NCBI RefSeq assembly: GCF_022376835.1
Contig: NZ_CP084606.1
Span: 3,030,739 to 3,094,738 of the forward strand
Length of the DNA: 64,000 bases
Direction: 5' to 3'
Source of the DNA: Brucepastera parasyntrophica
GTDB lineage: Bacteria > Spirochaetota > Spirochaetia > Treponematales > Treponemataceae
Shown here: in pieces, positions 47,301 through 52,982 of the stretch
How the letters are laid out: each line of letters begins with the position of its first letter
How positions within the stretch are numbered: position 1 is the stretch's first letter
Made by a program: the position numbers and the translations under genes
Notes under the pieces: generated by a model
The model's database searches: none
Seen by the model: the letters and a program-made list of their open reading frames with translations, nothing else
What the model was told of the DNA's origin: nothing

Positions 47301-49029
47301 CGGTTTTAACCTGAACCCGAACGCGGTGCGTATTGTTGACACGGCTTCGCTCGGTACGGCCACGGCTGGCTCAGGCGTTGCTCTCGCATACAGCGGAGCG
47401 GCAAGTCCGTATACATCATTTACGCTGTCCAATAACAGTACGAAGTCCGGTTACCTTGAAGTGTTCACAAATGGAGTGCGTTCTGTGAACAACATAAATG
47501 ACAATGACGCTGTCGGCAGCTATACCGGATCAAGTCCGGCCGAGATGCCGAACAGGGAACCTGACCAGTATCTTACCAAAAATACCCTGCTGGATGACGA
47601 CCGGTATCTGCGGTTCTTCAACATGCAGACTACGGGCATCAAGAACGGGTATTATCCGGTCATGGTTATGAACGGCGACAATCCGGTATTCGGGTATGTG
47701 GACCTGACTGGCGGCCCGGAAAATAATACCGGTATCCAGGGAAATATTGATAATGGCGGAGCGGGAGATTACTATGGAAGTCATGCTATGCCGCAACGTG
47801 CAGAATTCAACGGATCAACCGGGGCGACAGTCTATAAGGAGTACCTGATAAAAGCATCCATCTGGGACCAGATGGGAATGGCAATGGATGAGTCGGGCCG
47901 ATTTATTCATATAACCACATATAACCGTGCCGGTGCCAGCATGTCGCTGATATATGACCGGTACGCAGAACTGTATTCACAGGGTATGGGCTGGGGTTCA
48001 GGGACCGGATACTCTAATTATGCCGGAAACTGGTCTTATAGTACCGTTAATAATGCCATAACACTTGAATCGATGAATTACGGCAACGGACTGATGCTCG
48101 GTCGGTACCAGTATCCCAAGGTAATTGCCAGGGGTAATTCGGCAACAGACCACGCGAAAGTATTCATACTGTATTATGATGACAACACAACAAACCGTGA
48201 ACTGATTTTCCGTAATCTGCAGATCGGGGTAAGCGGCAGCGGAAGGAACAATCAGCTCTATAACGGTACTGTTCGGGCGACAAATGGTAGTACATATGCC
48301 CAATACTCAAATCTTACAGAGAACACGGGTAATTCCACAACGTATTCAACCGGACGGCTTACAGCTGCAACAAATGCTTCAAAGCACTTCACGTTTGATG
48401 TAACATCGGATAACCGTGTTGTTATGGTGTATTTCGATGAGGATGACGGACGGCTCAAACTCCGGTATTCGACAGGTACTGTTGACGGGTCTACGCCTAC
48501 GGCAGCTGTCGCCTGGACCGATTCATCGGTAACGTTCCCTTCATATGTGGGAAATTATGTGTCGATGAAGATTGACAGCCTGGGCGGTATCCATATCTCG
48601 GCGCTTGACACATCGGATTCCGATCTCGCGTACATGTACCTGCCCGCATATAACAGTACCGACTTGCAGAAGGTGACCGTTGACGCGGCCTTCAGTATCG
48701 GAAACTGGACCCAGATCAAGGTCCTTGAAACCGGCGGAAATATCATACCGTATATCGGATATTACAATAATTCCGAATCCGGAAGCCGCGACTCGATAAA
48801 GCTCGCGTACAGCAACAGCGGTATTTCGTCCGCCAATGTTCCGGCAGGTATTGACGCTTCCGGATATACTTCCGGAGGATGGGAATACATGACGGTGCCG
48901 GCCCTTACGCCGCCGCAGGGAGGAAATACAAACTTCCAGAATGTCTGTCTTGACTTTGATACGAACAATAAGCCGGTAGTCGGATATCTGGGTACGAATA
49001 TTGAATTCGGTTCCTGGATTAATGAATAA
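38326..49029 (+). CDS. Giant Ig-repeat surface lipoprotein (3567 residues)
   Basis: The N-terminus (basic KVTARKR, hydrophobic ILAVIGIMSLALVQC) looks like a spirochaetal lipoprotein signal with a relaxed lipobox. About twenty beta-sandwich units of 80-130 residues follow. Each opens with a DTxAP-like strand (VDSTAPTLAV, IDTTAPDVTI, VDTEAPTIEF), continues I.GTA.D..G...V.YS.DG..W, and closes with RA.DKAGN, as in Ig-like Big/FN3 repeats of large adhesins. From about residue 2940 the sequence changes to GFNLNPNAVRIVDT and then propeller-like strands (MAMDESGRFIHITTYNRAG, SLGGIHISALDTSDSDLAYMYLP). Codons in the first two thirds favour ACG and GCG strongly, unlike neighbouring genes. Likely surface-exposed; ligand unknown. 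Confidence 0.85.
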   Translation: MQKVTARKRIILAVIGIMSLALVQCEIGLGDSVDTSAPELTIDYPAINSIARGDLVVSGKAWDETAVDRVEIVLQNSSGVKQWSGTAHPDSARRWTAKIPNTRAADGSVPFADGQYRVVATAVDTSNRKTSVTVPYYLDNTPPLVVISRPSTSGTVKADPYGDDLVFSGTLWDENSCAEMEVVFYQDIGGVMSEVARYSQTNIPSDWKLIIPGDKDDPTSVFGQLAAGMTGSEGARELYYTLRAVDNAQEYRGPGETVTTGNETEQVYIYDSILALLPDGEKFPSSEALASLVYGSETMVAGISEDDLTGIGLHSSEVDTSTSGKFSIDPYNKNPNVSILQWTQYVGNNFATGYTSNKIGANQYISVTIEPGPDGVAIDTNRVYVTMRRSTDPDPDPDEVPSGDTNRIPADEITSNGQTRIINYEINAQKGRWILRVDAVDRSGYTTTRRDAMSHAYRDDHYGEFAFEINGSAPKVEDVSTPNGKVNGKIKPDGSGTFDIVVSASDYDSETIKISAIAVDVSGNELGGTIEVTESYNNPGLGEDDPFTFSHTFTVSAPLEDEKVYYRFQVDDNMYKQRTVTYSFQTDTTAPVLRSVTKPALVDRGGVMWAILQESGVTIEGYSDNDLESAQLCYKKDGAAAPVEGDSAWATADVPGTTNVEGYKLFKISMALDNETSTKEGIYTIYYRLADDTGLYGDIGVLCKVLIDKGAPAFSDMTITPSGGSAAAITSGAIVYQNGSYTIAGKVTDGNGVASVGATKNGSDITLTLGTDTEMEKTFTYTPNPVGSGSQAYIFQAEDTAGNAAELKFSIYMDTDNPVINITNPGADDAFFTTLTPTITGTVSDAGSGLDSVKYRVYKDGTDPKPAWTTLSQITGLLEIAYTASGEGKSYVEIEAADKAGNSLTVVRPFYIDSALPVVTETVIGSGTGYKNGGFILGGKASDSYGLKSLVVYEQLNSGTESAVNTIDYTASPTGEKDWSYENTSPSSGTYSYRIVATDLANREATVTRSVWVDVTAPTTLTVDEAYLKNEQWLTSTSHDIRGTVQDNSGGTGVAKVEYSLDGNSWTEASLSGEAWFATLTGLSNGGGTGSWQTFYYRAEDKAGNQTVVNTLNFGVDTLVPTVTLGFYYSDVKQDPDSDGVYYLTSTYTIKVAAASTSGLKKVTLTENTTSTDLTLTNGEWSGAISGKADGLYIYTIRAEDTSGRTTSITETVHIDTTAPDVTISAPVSGESVANTTYTISGTARDTGGVGIDTLEYSIDGGSTWTALTLSGVSWSADITMGATKGSRTLSVRAADKVGNDKEVSVTFYYDAANPVLTETVIDTTDTQYRSAGTAAANTVVYGGNASDDWQLHGTNPLTVTINGGSATGITVGGDGSWSYTFATNVSGTNRADGIYTLVFTATDAANKTTALTRTVMVDSTAPTLAVTTSFSGWSMVNPVPIAGTASDGGSGLASVEYSTDGTNWNMLSGTTSWSGTMSLGNGSNSVIIRATDRAGNVANTTRTIQVDTVAPELSITVPSGDVMINKQLDLATEFTVTDVGSGVSSVKIKIGSNDFTSPDAAAAFDSGSTWKATIPQARLATITGTQALIYVQAQDVAGLVTTRSFVCLVDTEAPTIEFLQPSDGSTVNKEITINGTAGDANGLSAVVLEIRKGAAWETISTFSGTGGYNWRVPSFDTETYDTSEYDTDSGTAGVQIQLRATATDTAGNTGSATVTLNIDQDSDRPEIRLTNIDSPGSTLKMTALVYGAVTDDDGTIPAGQFFISTDGKAWNAGDKVWTALTLSNGMFSYNAGEDGLKTLDFKVTDAAGGVFTSGNTGGTIVRPKIIYSGGTEVSETVTFRVDTRTPDIHPDIYIDIDSSDGYFTDSTDLADGNKLTNGMVFGGEKSKFALWAMAKDANDIQSIVIDIDSTQYTAVKQDRAADLSWMEASKFEGYEIFITSEIDISAVSSGRPTVTIIVTDNSELEATASRQIVIDHTAPTVLFVSHADNQQVTGDIIVRGTADDGNNSSGVSTVQWKIGKGADDSTPPTDLDQAWKSVDGSSVSWNISFQNGGVNGAITIYGNSTYGTETASGSGIYRVPLWIRATDAVGNAENYRLYLNIDPDGDKPTVTMTYPTDGAVLGGAIRIFGSATDNVSVDSVWMRIYDKDGNIFTGWDNSGEGKQVSGTTSWNMVINESVGGNPGEFDPDADEQREIRISVRSKDNAGNYSSWSDYITVYIDNDIPRIGASSPLRLVQYENADGTGAEVAEMDYVSGMWMRGAWYLVGSIEDDGGITRINITGNVNAVLDVDSPGSNNNASWFTTRGAVIETYYNYDMKVPVSGVDGQTGTITFTINVRDGSTPTQTASQVITLQYDNKAPTMVSLKSGSSDGSEINNTTNPVIQSNNAYTIGSKVTEDGSGFKRLAFYFERAGNRLYDPMLDKTNTHNRIDIMSSDVEFVDGLWRLKMTVTRPTEDSLDASGVLGNASIRVGGLVRIGGVDRRISEITGTTVKFTPSVSTSYTDASFAYAQVVDNFQLETGTWVNGVWTPTIDDGDGMPESIVKIGTEYSWDASINSKNIPDGPITIYVVAYDEAGNHSVYSVATSVLNNRPRLAKVNVGTDLNGNGTFEASEMKSYNAVTEDEAVAILNIAYSSANPYYIKSDMAVTMDIVGGNGTLKYFWTYNGAAAAAWNGTTYPSSPVTGTEASLQSFTPLMVGGDATYLNAVVISASTMDAMDDILKLFTFSVWDSTDETTPGTDSQWALLNVPVLVDVNDSVPPVAVIDGFYWNSSTDNSLYNNSKDNGHIELPAAAGLNPAVSGKISVRGSAYDDQRLSGLWVMIDGFTFTGASGSKASFLFNGTAETAAQGTYYKVASYDAGTSTWTGTDQWSANGWSFTVTNNDLTHDGHRVEWRLDWDSSKVTGVAALNRNIRVIAEDKRTPTPNASAETQSLDASYKLNNDPAYMVDVVPYITEIATPNRTSGGLKSNNIRGASGKYSIIQGTDASFITVNGFNLNPNAVRIVDTASLGTATAGSGVALAYSGAASPYTSFTLSNNSTKSGYLEVFTNGVRSVNNINDNDAVGSYTGSSPAEMPNREPDQYLTKNTLLDDDRYLRFFNMQTTGIKNGYYPVMVMNGDNPVFGYVDLTGGPENNTGIQGNIDNGGAGDYYGSHAMPQRAEFNGSTGATVYKEYLIKASIWDQMGMAMDESGRFIHITTYNRAGASMSLIYDRYAELYSQGMGWGSGTGYSNYAGNWSYSTVNNAITLESMNYGNGLMLGRYQYPKVIARGNSATDHAKVFILYYDDNTTNRELIFRNLQIGVSGSGRNNQLYNGTVRATNGSTYAQYSNLTENTGNSTTYSTGRLTAATNASKHFTFDVTSDNRVVMVYFDEDDGRLKLRYSTGTVDGSTPTAAVAWTDSSVTFPSYVGNYVSMKIDSLGGIHISALDTSDSDLAYMYLPAYNSTDLQKVTVDAAFSIGNWTQIKVLETGGNIIPYIGYYNNSESGSRDSIKLAYSNSGISSANVPAGIDASGYTSGGWEYMTVPALTPPQGGNTNFQNVCLDFDTNNKPVVGYLGTNIEFGSWINE

Positions 49030-49052
49030 AATATCCGGAATGAAGAAGGACT

Positions 49053-49086
49053 TTCAGTTACACGGATTTATATCCGTGTAACTGAA
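49053..49086 (+). other. Perfect stem-loop after the giant gene
   Basis: TTCAGTTACACGGAT, 4-base loop and exact complement (15 bp), 23 bases after the stop. No T-run follows, so it may protect the 3' end of the mRNA rather than terminate. Confidence 0.6.
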
Positions 49087-49143
49087 TAAGTCCCTGCCAT
49101 TCGTTTTCCGCGAGGGACTCTGGCAGGCCCGCGCAAACAGAGA

Positions 49144-49189
49144 GAAACCGGCGTACGGGAAAAACCCGGATATGCCGGTTTCTTTTTTT
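49144..49189 (+). terminator. Intrinsic terminator
   Basis: GAAACCGGC and GCCGGTTTC flank a 21-base inner segment that has its own short hairpin (CGGG-aaaaa-CCCG), and are followed by seven T. It ends the giant-gene transcript before the redox trio. Confidence 0.8.
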
Positions 49190-49214
49190 ATAATTCCAGT
49201 CTATAATTGTATAT

Positions 49215-49376
49215 ATGCTGAAAAGCCGGTTCGCTGGAAAAAAGATTTTGTATACCCGCCTCGCTGTTTTCATTGCGGCCTGCGGCCTTCTTCTCGCGGG
49301 AATCCTGCTCGGCGATCTGCCTCTCATATTCCGGAAAGCCGTGATGATTTGCCTGGAGTGTATCGGAATTGGATAA
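49215..49376 (+). CDS. Small CXXC membrane protein (CD1871A-like), 53 residues
   Basis: ATG 49215 to TAA 49376. One hydrophobic segment (LAVFIAACGLLLAGILLGD), then the C-terminal RKAVMICLECIGIG, with the CxxC-IG ending characteristic of a tiny protein family found beside NapH-like polyferredoxin and thioredoxin genes in anaerobes. The two Cys could bind metal or pass electrons. The stop codon lies inside the next gene start region (8-base overlap with TTG 49369), so the three genes are tightly coupled. I assign the family from the C-terminal motif and the neighbourhood. Confidence 0.8.
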   Translation: MLKSRFAGKKILYTRLAVFIAACGLLLAGILLGDLPLIFRKAVMICLECIGIG

Positions 49377-50211
49377 ACGGAAACTCATTCAGTTTTTTTC
49401 CATGCTGATTTACAACGCGGATGTTAAGGGTTTTGTCACAGGGACGGTTTCCCGGAGCAAACTCAAAAACATCTGTGTACCCGGACTCAACTGCTATTCC
49501 TGCCCCGGCGCGGTGGCTTCCTGTCCGCTCGGCGCTTTGCAGAATTCGATCGGGGGAGGGCGCTTTCCCTTTTTTGTTACGGGCTTTCTTTTGCTCATAG
49601 GCGTCCTGATCGGCAGGGCTGTCTGCGCCTTTTTATGTCCGTTCGGCCTGATACAGGAACTGTTATATAAAATTCCTTCTCCCAAGCTGAAAAAGAATAC
49701 CGTGACCAGAAAACTTTCGCTTCTGAAATACCCTGTTCTTTTTATTCTGGTAATAGCCCTTCCTTTCATATTATTCCTTACCAACGGAATAGGTCTGCCT
49801 GCCTTTTGCGCCTTCCTCTGTCCTGCCGGAACCCTTGAAGCCGGCTGGCCGCTGGTTCTTCTGAATACGGCGTTCAGGGAAATAATCGGGTTCCTGTTTT
49901 ACTGGAAGTCCGCCATTCTTGTCGCCCTTATCGCGGCTTCGGTATTCATTTTCCGGCCGTTCTGCCGTTTCCTGTGTCCGCTCGGGGCAATATATTCTTT
50001 TTTTAACTCTTTTGCGGTATTTGGTGTTACCTTAGATAAAGATACATGTATTCATTGCCGCAAGTGTACTGATAACTGCAAGATGGATACTGTGGTGGTC
50101 AATGACCATGAATGTATCCGCTGCGGCGAATGCGTAAAGGGATGCCCCGTAAACGCGCTGAATTCATGCGGCCGGAAAAAACTTCCGGAAAAGGAGAAAA
50201 AAAATGAATAG
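49369..50211 (+). CDS. NapH-like membrane polyferredoxin (4Fe-4S)
   Basis: 280 residues from a TTG start preceded by GGAG. The family N-terminus is present (RKLIQFFSMLIYNADVKGF). Early CVPGLNCYSCPGAVASCPLGAL, about four to five membrane helices with two CxxxCP turns (AFLCPFGLIQE, FCRFLCPLGAIYS), then a C-terminal pair of ferredoxin motifs (CIHCRKCTDNCKMD, CIRCGECVKGCPVNAL). It probably passes electrons across or along the membrane to the thioredoxin-like partner. It overlaps the next gene by 8 bases. Donor and acceptor are unknown. Confidence 0.9.
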   Translation: MDKRKLIQFFSMLIYNADVKGFVTGTVSRSKLKNICVPGLNCYSCPGAVASCPLGALQNSIGGGRFPFFVTGFLLLIGVLIGRAVCAFLCPFGLIQELLYKIPSPKLKKNTVTRKLSLLKYPVLFILVIALPFILFLTNGIGLPAFCAFLCPAGTLEAGWPLVLLNTAFREIIGFLFYWKSAILVALIAASVFIFRPFCRFLCPLGAIYSFFNSFAVFGVTLDKDTCIHCRKCTDNCKMDTVVVNDHECIRCGECVKGCPVNALNSCGRKKLPEKEKKNE

Positions 50212-50701
50212 GACGGTAAAACCTTTTTTTGCGGCGTTCTTTTTTCTTATGGCCTGCGCCATGTACGGACAGACAGTGGGAATAAAAGTCCAGAATACCG
50301 CCCCCGATTTTGAATTCTATTTTCTCGACGGCACAAAGGCAAAGCTTTCCGATTACAGCGGCAAGCCGGTGTTTTTGCACTTTTGGGCAACATGGTGTCC
50401 TCCCTGTATCAGGGAACTTCCGCTCATTGCAAAACTGGAAAAAGAGCTTGGCGCGGAAATCGTGGTGCTGGCCGTGAACTGCGCGGAACCAGCAAAAACT
50501 ATTTCCGATTTTCTTTCAAGAAGAAACCTCACAATGACCACTGTCCTTGATACCGGTTACGCCATTTCAATGCTGTACCAGGTCAACGCCATTCCCCAAT
50601 CATTTATCATTGACAGGAATGGTGTAATTCAGGCGGTTAAAATAGGCGCGTTTACGGAAACGGAACTCGACGGTGCGGTGCTGAAAGTACTGGAAAAATA
50701 A
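50204..50701 (+). CDS. TlpA-like exported thioredoxin
   Basis: 165 residues. Signal sequence with KPFFAAFFFLMACAMYGQ; LMAC may be a lipobox or cleavage may follow MYG. The redox domain has APDFEFYFLDGTKAKLSDYSGK, active site WATWCPPCIRELP and the cis-Pro segment NAIPQSFIIDRNG. It acts outside the cytoplasm, reducing or oxidising thiols, most likely fed by the polyferredoxin encoded with it. AAGGAG-like sequence precedes the ATG inside the upstream gene. Confidence 0.9.
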   Translation: MNRTVKPFFAAFFFLMACAMYGQTVGIKVQNTAPDFEFYFLDGTKAKLSDYSGKPVFLHFWATWCPPCIRELPLIAKLEKELGAEIVVLAVNCAEPAKTISDFLSRRNLTMTTVLDTGYAISMLYQVNAIPQSFIIDRNGVIQAVKIGAFTETELDGAVLKVLEK

Positions 50702-50775
50702 AGGTTTCCGGTCCGGAGCGCAATATTTTCTGACGCTGAAAAACCGCGGTCATGACTGCTGTCTGTGATTTATAT

Positions 50776-50899
50776 TTTACACACAGGTATGTGTAAGAAA
50801 TTTAACTTTACACATACCTGTGTGTAAAAAAAATACCCCCGCGGCGCACCGGGGTATTAACCCTCGTCACGAATAAAGTTTACACATTGTTATGTGTAA
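50776..50899. promoter_or_regulatory. Three TTACACA-N6-TGTGTAA palindromes
   Basis: Sites at 50777-50796, 50808-50827 and 50880-50899. All share TTACACA and TGTGTAA around a variable 6-base core. Centres are 31 and 72 bases apart, close to three and seven helical turns. The first two also form a 21-bp inverted repeat with each other. They look like operators for a dimeric regulator. The nearest downstream gene is nifS, the nearest upstream tlpA. Confidence 0.7.
50829..50878 (+). repeat. R2-related hairpin repeat, copy C (diverged)
   Basis: ATACCCC-cgcggcgcacc-GGGGTAT then TAACCCTCGTCACGAATAAA, matching the right part of R2 copies A and B (TTAAACCCTCGCCxCGAATAAA). It lies between the second and third TTACACA palindromes. 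Confidence 0.55.
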
Positions 50900-51011
50900 G
50901 TCCTGAACCAGAAAACAGTCCGCAGCCGCCGGTAATATGAAAGCGGAACGCCCCCATTGTAAACCGGTCCCGTGCGGAACTGTGGACTTGTCCTCTGTTT
51001 TTCTGTATATT
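50900..51011 (+). promoter_or_regulatory. Intergenic stretch with probable nifS promoter
   Basis: No ORF. TTGTCC (50988-50993), a 17-base spacer and TATAGT (51011-51016) form a promoter whose -10 box is the left edge of R1 copy 7, so the R1 element is transcribed from its second base on. Confidence 0.5.
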
Positions 51012-51115
51012 ATAGTCAAATAATTTAAATTATTTGACTGTTTCCGATTGTACGTGTTTCTGATAAAAAAATCAGCCAATTCTTTTTATCAGAAACGTAA
51101 CGTAAAAGTGTATAA
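51012..51115 (+). repeat. R1 element, copy 7
   Basis: AT palindrome at 51012-51041, hairpin at 51056-51096 (GTTTCTGATAAAAAAATCAGCC side is degenerate, one base shorter), and a weakened tail (GTAAAAGTGTATAA) that no longer has a good Shine-Dalgarno sequence. nifS begins 37 bases later. Confidence 0.82.
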
Positions 51116-51152
51116 CTGTAATAGGAAATTCGGAAAGGAACAAAAAAACAGT

Positions 51153-52379
51153 ATGAAAAGAATATATCTTGATTATAACGCCACGACTCCGATTGACCCC
51201 AGGGTGAAGGATGTTCTTGTACAGGAACTGGATTCCTATGCAAACGGGTCAAGCATGCATGAAGACGGCCGGAATGAGGCAAAAAAGATAGCAAGGGCCC
51301 GCGGCTATGTAGCTTCGCTGATAAACGCAAAACCTGATGAAATCATCTTTACATCCGGCGGTTCCGAGTCCAATAATACGGTTTTCAATATTATGACCAC
51401 CGATGCGATAACCCGGACCTCGCGTCTCCAGAAGGCCTACGGAGGGAGGAAAACGGTCATAACATCTTCCATTGAGCATCCCTGCGTAATGGAATCGGCA
51501 AAACGTCTCGAAAAACTGGGGTTTCAGGTCCATTATCTTCCTGTTGATTCCTACGGCATAGTGGATATTGATTTTTACCGCGACCTTCTTGCTCAGGGGG
51601 AAAAAAGCGGTTCCATTGCTGATAAGGTCCTGTTTGTTTCCATTATGATGGCAAATAATGAGATAGGGACTATCCAGAATATTCCTGTTCTCGCAAAGAT
51701 GGCCCACGAAGCGGGCGCTCTTTTTCATACGGATGCTGTTCAGGCGGCCGGAAAAATTCCCGTGGATGTCGATCTTCTTGACGTTGATTATCTTACCCTG
51801 TCCGCTCATAAGATTTACGGGCCGAAAGGTATCGGGGCTTTATACATAAAGGAAAATTCGCCTGTTGAGGCTTTTATAAAGGGCGGCCATCAGGAAAACG
51901 GACTGCGGGCCGGCACCTATAACTCTCCGGCTATTATTGCCTTTGGCGAGGCGGCGCGCCTGGCCAGGACCCAGCTTCCTGAATATGAAAATCATACCCG
52001 GGCTCTCAGAAACAAACTGCGCGACGGTTTTCTCGCGCATATTCCCGATATACGAATAAACGGGCATCCTGATTTTGTCCTGCCGAATACGCTTGACGTT
52101 TCATTTCCCGGCGCGGAAGGGGAGGCTATTCTTCTGATGCTTGATATGCTGGGAATTTCCGTTTCGACCGGTTCCGCCTGTGCTTCAGGGAGCCTTGAAC
52201 CTTCCCATGTTTTAATGGCGACCGGCGTCGGCCCGGAACTTGCGCACGGTTCAATCCGTTTCAGTCTGGGCAAGTATACCACAGACGAAGACATTGACTA
52301 TGTTCTGAAAGAAGTTCCTCCTGTTATTAAAAAACTGCGGGGCTTTTCAACTGTTTCATCCAAGGGGAGTAAAAAATGA
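51153..52379 (+). CDS. nifS: Cysteine desulfurase (NifS/IscS family)
   Basis: PLP enzyme that takes sulfur from cysteine for Fe-S assembly. 408 residues from ATG 51153; the frame is open further upstream but only through the R1 repeat. Motifs: IYLDYNATTPIDPRV, IIFTSGGSESNN, SIEHPCVME, FHTDAVQAAGKIP, the cofactor lysine in LSAHKIYGPKGIGALY, and the active Cys in SVSTGSACASGSLEPSHVL. AAAGGA lies 13 bases before the ATG, a long spacing. It overlaps nifU by 4 bases (ATGA), so the pair is co-translated. Confidence 0.94.
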   Translation: MKRIYLDYNATTPIDPRVKDVLVQELDSYANGSSMHEDGRNEAKKIARARGYVASLINAKPDEIIFTSGGSESNNTVFNIMTTDAITRTSRLQKAYGGRKTVITSSIEHPCVMESAKRLEKLGFQVHYLPVDSYGIVDIDFYRDLLAQGEKSGSIADKVLFVSIMMANNEIGTIQNIPVLAKMAHEAGALFHTDAVQAAGKIPVDVDLLDVDYLTLSAHKIYGPKGIGALYIKENSPVEAFIKGGHQENGLRAGTYNSPAIIAFGEAARLARTQLPEYENHTRALRNKLRDGFLAHIPDIRINGHPDFVLPNTLDVSFPGAEGEAILLMLDMLGISVSTGSACASGSLEPSHVLMATGVGPELAHGSIRFSLGKYTTDEDIDYVLKEVPPVIKKLRGFSTVSSKGSKK

Positions 52380-52972
52380 GCGACTGGTTGTATTCGGATA
52401 CGGTAAAAGACCATTTTATGCACCCCAGAAATGTGCTGGAAGAAGATGAAGCTTCCTGGCCAAGTGACGGGCGGGGGATTGTCGGAAATATAAAATGCGG
52501 CGATCAGATGCTCATTCTGCTGCGTATAAAGGACGGCATAATAACAGATACGCGCTGGAAAACATACGGCTGTGCCAGCGCAATAGCTTCGACTTCCATC
52601 CTTTCCGAAGCAATTAAGGGCATGAGCCTGGAAGACGCCTATGTCCTGAAACCCGAGGATATAGTCGCAAAACTCGGCGGGTTGCCGTCAAATAAAATCC
52701 ATTGCTCTGTTCTTGGTGATAAGGCTCTTCGGGCGGCTATAGATGATTATCTTGAAAAGAACGACCTTCCTTCCTTAAAGGGAAAGGAAAATGTAGAGGT
52801 AATCTGCAACTGTCTTAATGTTACAGACAGGGATATTGAGGACGCCTATAAGGCCGGAGACCGTACCTGGGAAGATTTGCAGGCCCGCACAAAGATCGGA
52901 ACGGCCTGCGGAGGCTGCAAGGAGCGGACTCTTGAACTCCTTCATCAGCTGGAACACTTATACGGAGAATAG
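52376..52972 (+). CDS. nifU: NifU-like Fe-S scaffold with BFD-type [2Fe-2S] domain
   Basis: 198 residues. Residues 1-130 are an IscU-like scaffold with the three cluster ligands in GNIKCGDQM, TYGCASAIASTS and IHCSVLG. Residues 140-198 form a BFD/NifU-middle domain with ICNCLNVTDRDIEDA and GTACGGCKE, the four cysteines of a permanent [2Fe-2S] cluster. The C-terminal NFU domain of full-length NifU is absent. Works with NifS to build clusters, for example for LeuC, IlvD and the polyferredoxin. nif-type nitrogenase genes are not in the window. Confidence 0.93.
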   Translation: MSDWLYSDTVKDHFMHPRNVLEEDEASWPSDGRGIVGNIKCGDQMLILLRIKDGIITDTRWKTYGCASAIASTSILSEAIKGMSLEDAYVLKPEDIVAKLGGLPSNKIHCSVLGDKALRAAIDDYLEKNDLPSLKGKENVEVICNCLNVTDRDIEDAYKAGDRTWEDLQARTKIGTACGGCKERTLELLHQLEHLYGE

Positions 52973-52982
52973 AATAAAGAGA

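Noticed and set aside
8367..51115. R1 copies as CRISPR repeats or intrinsic terminators
   Set aside because: Copies are dispersed singly with no spacer array, and the hairpin is followed by a Shine-Dalgarno sequence, not a T-run.
51048..51152. Upstream extension of nifS
   Set aside because: It would translate the R1 repeat; the family N-terminus begins at ATG 51153.
51153..52972. A nitrogen fixation locus
   Set aside because: nifS and nifU alone do not show it; no nitrogenase or maturation genes are in the window, and both serve general Fe-S assembly.
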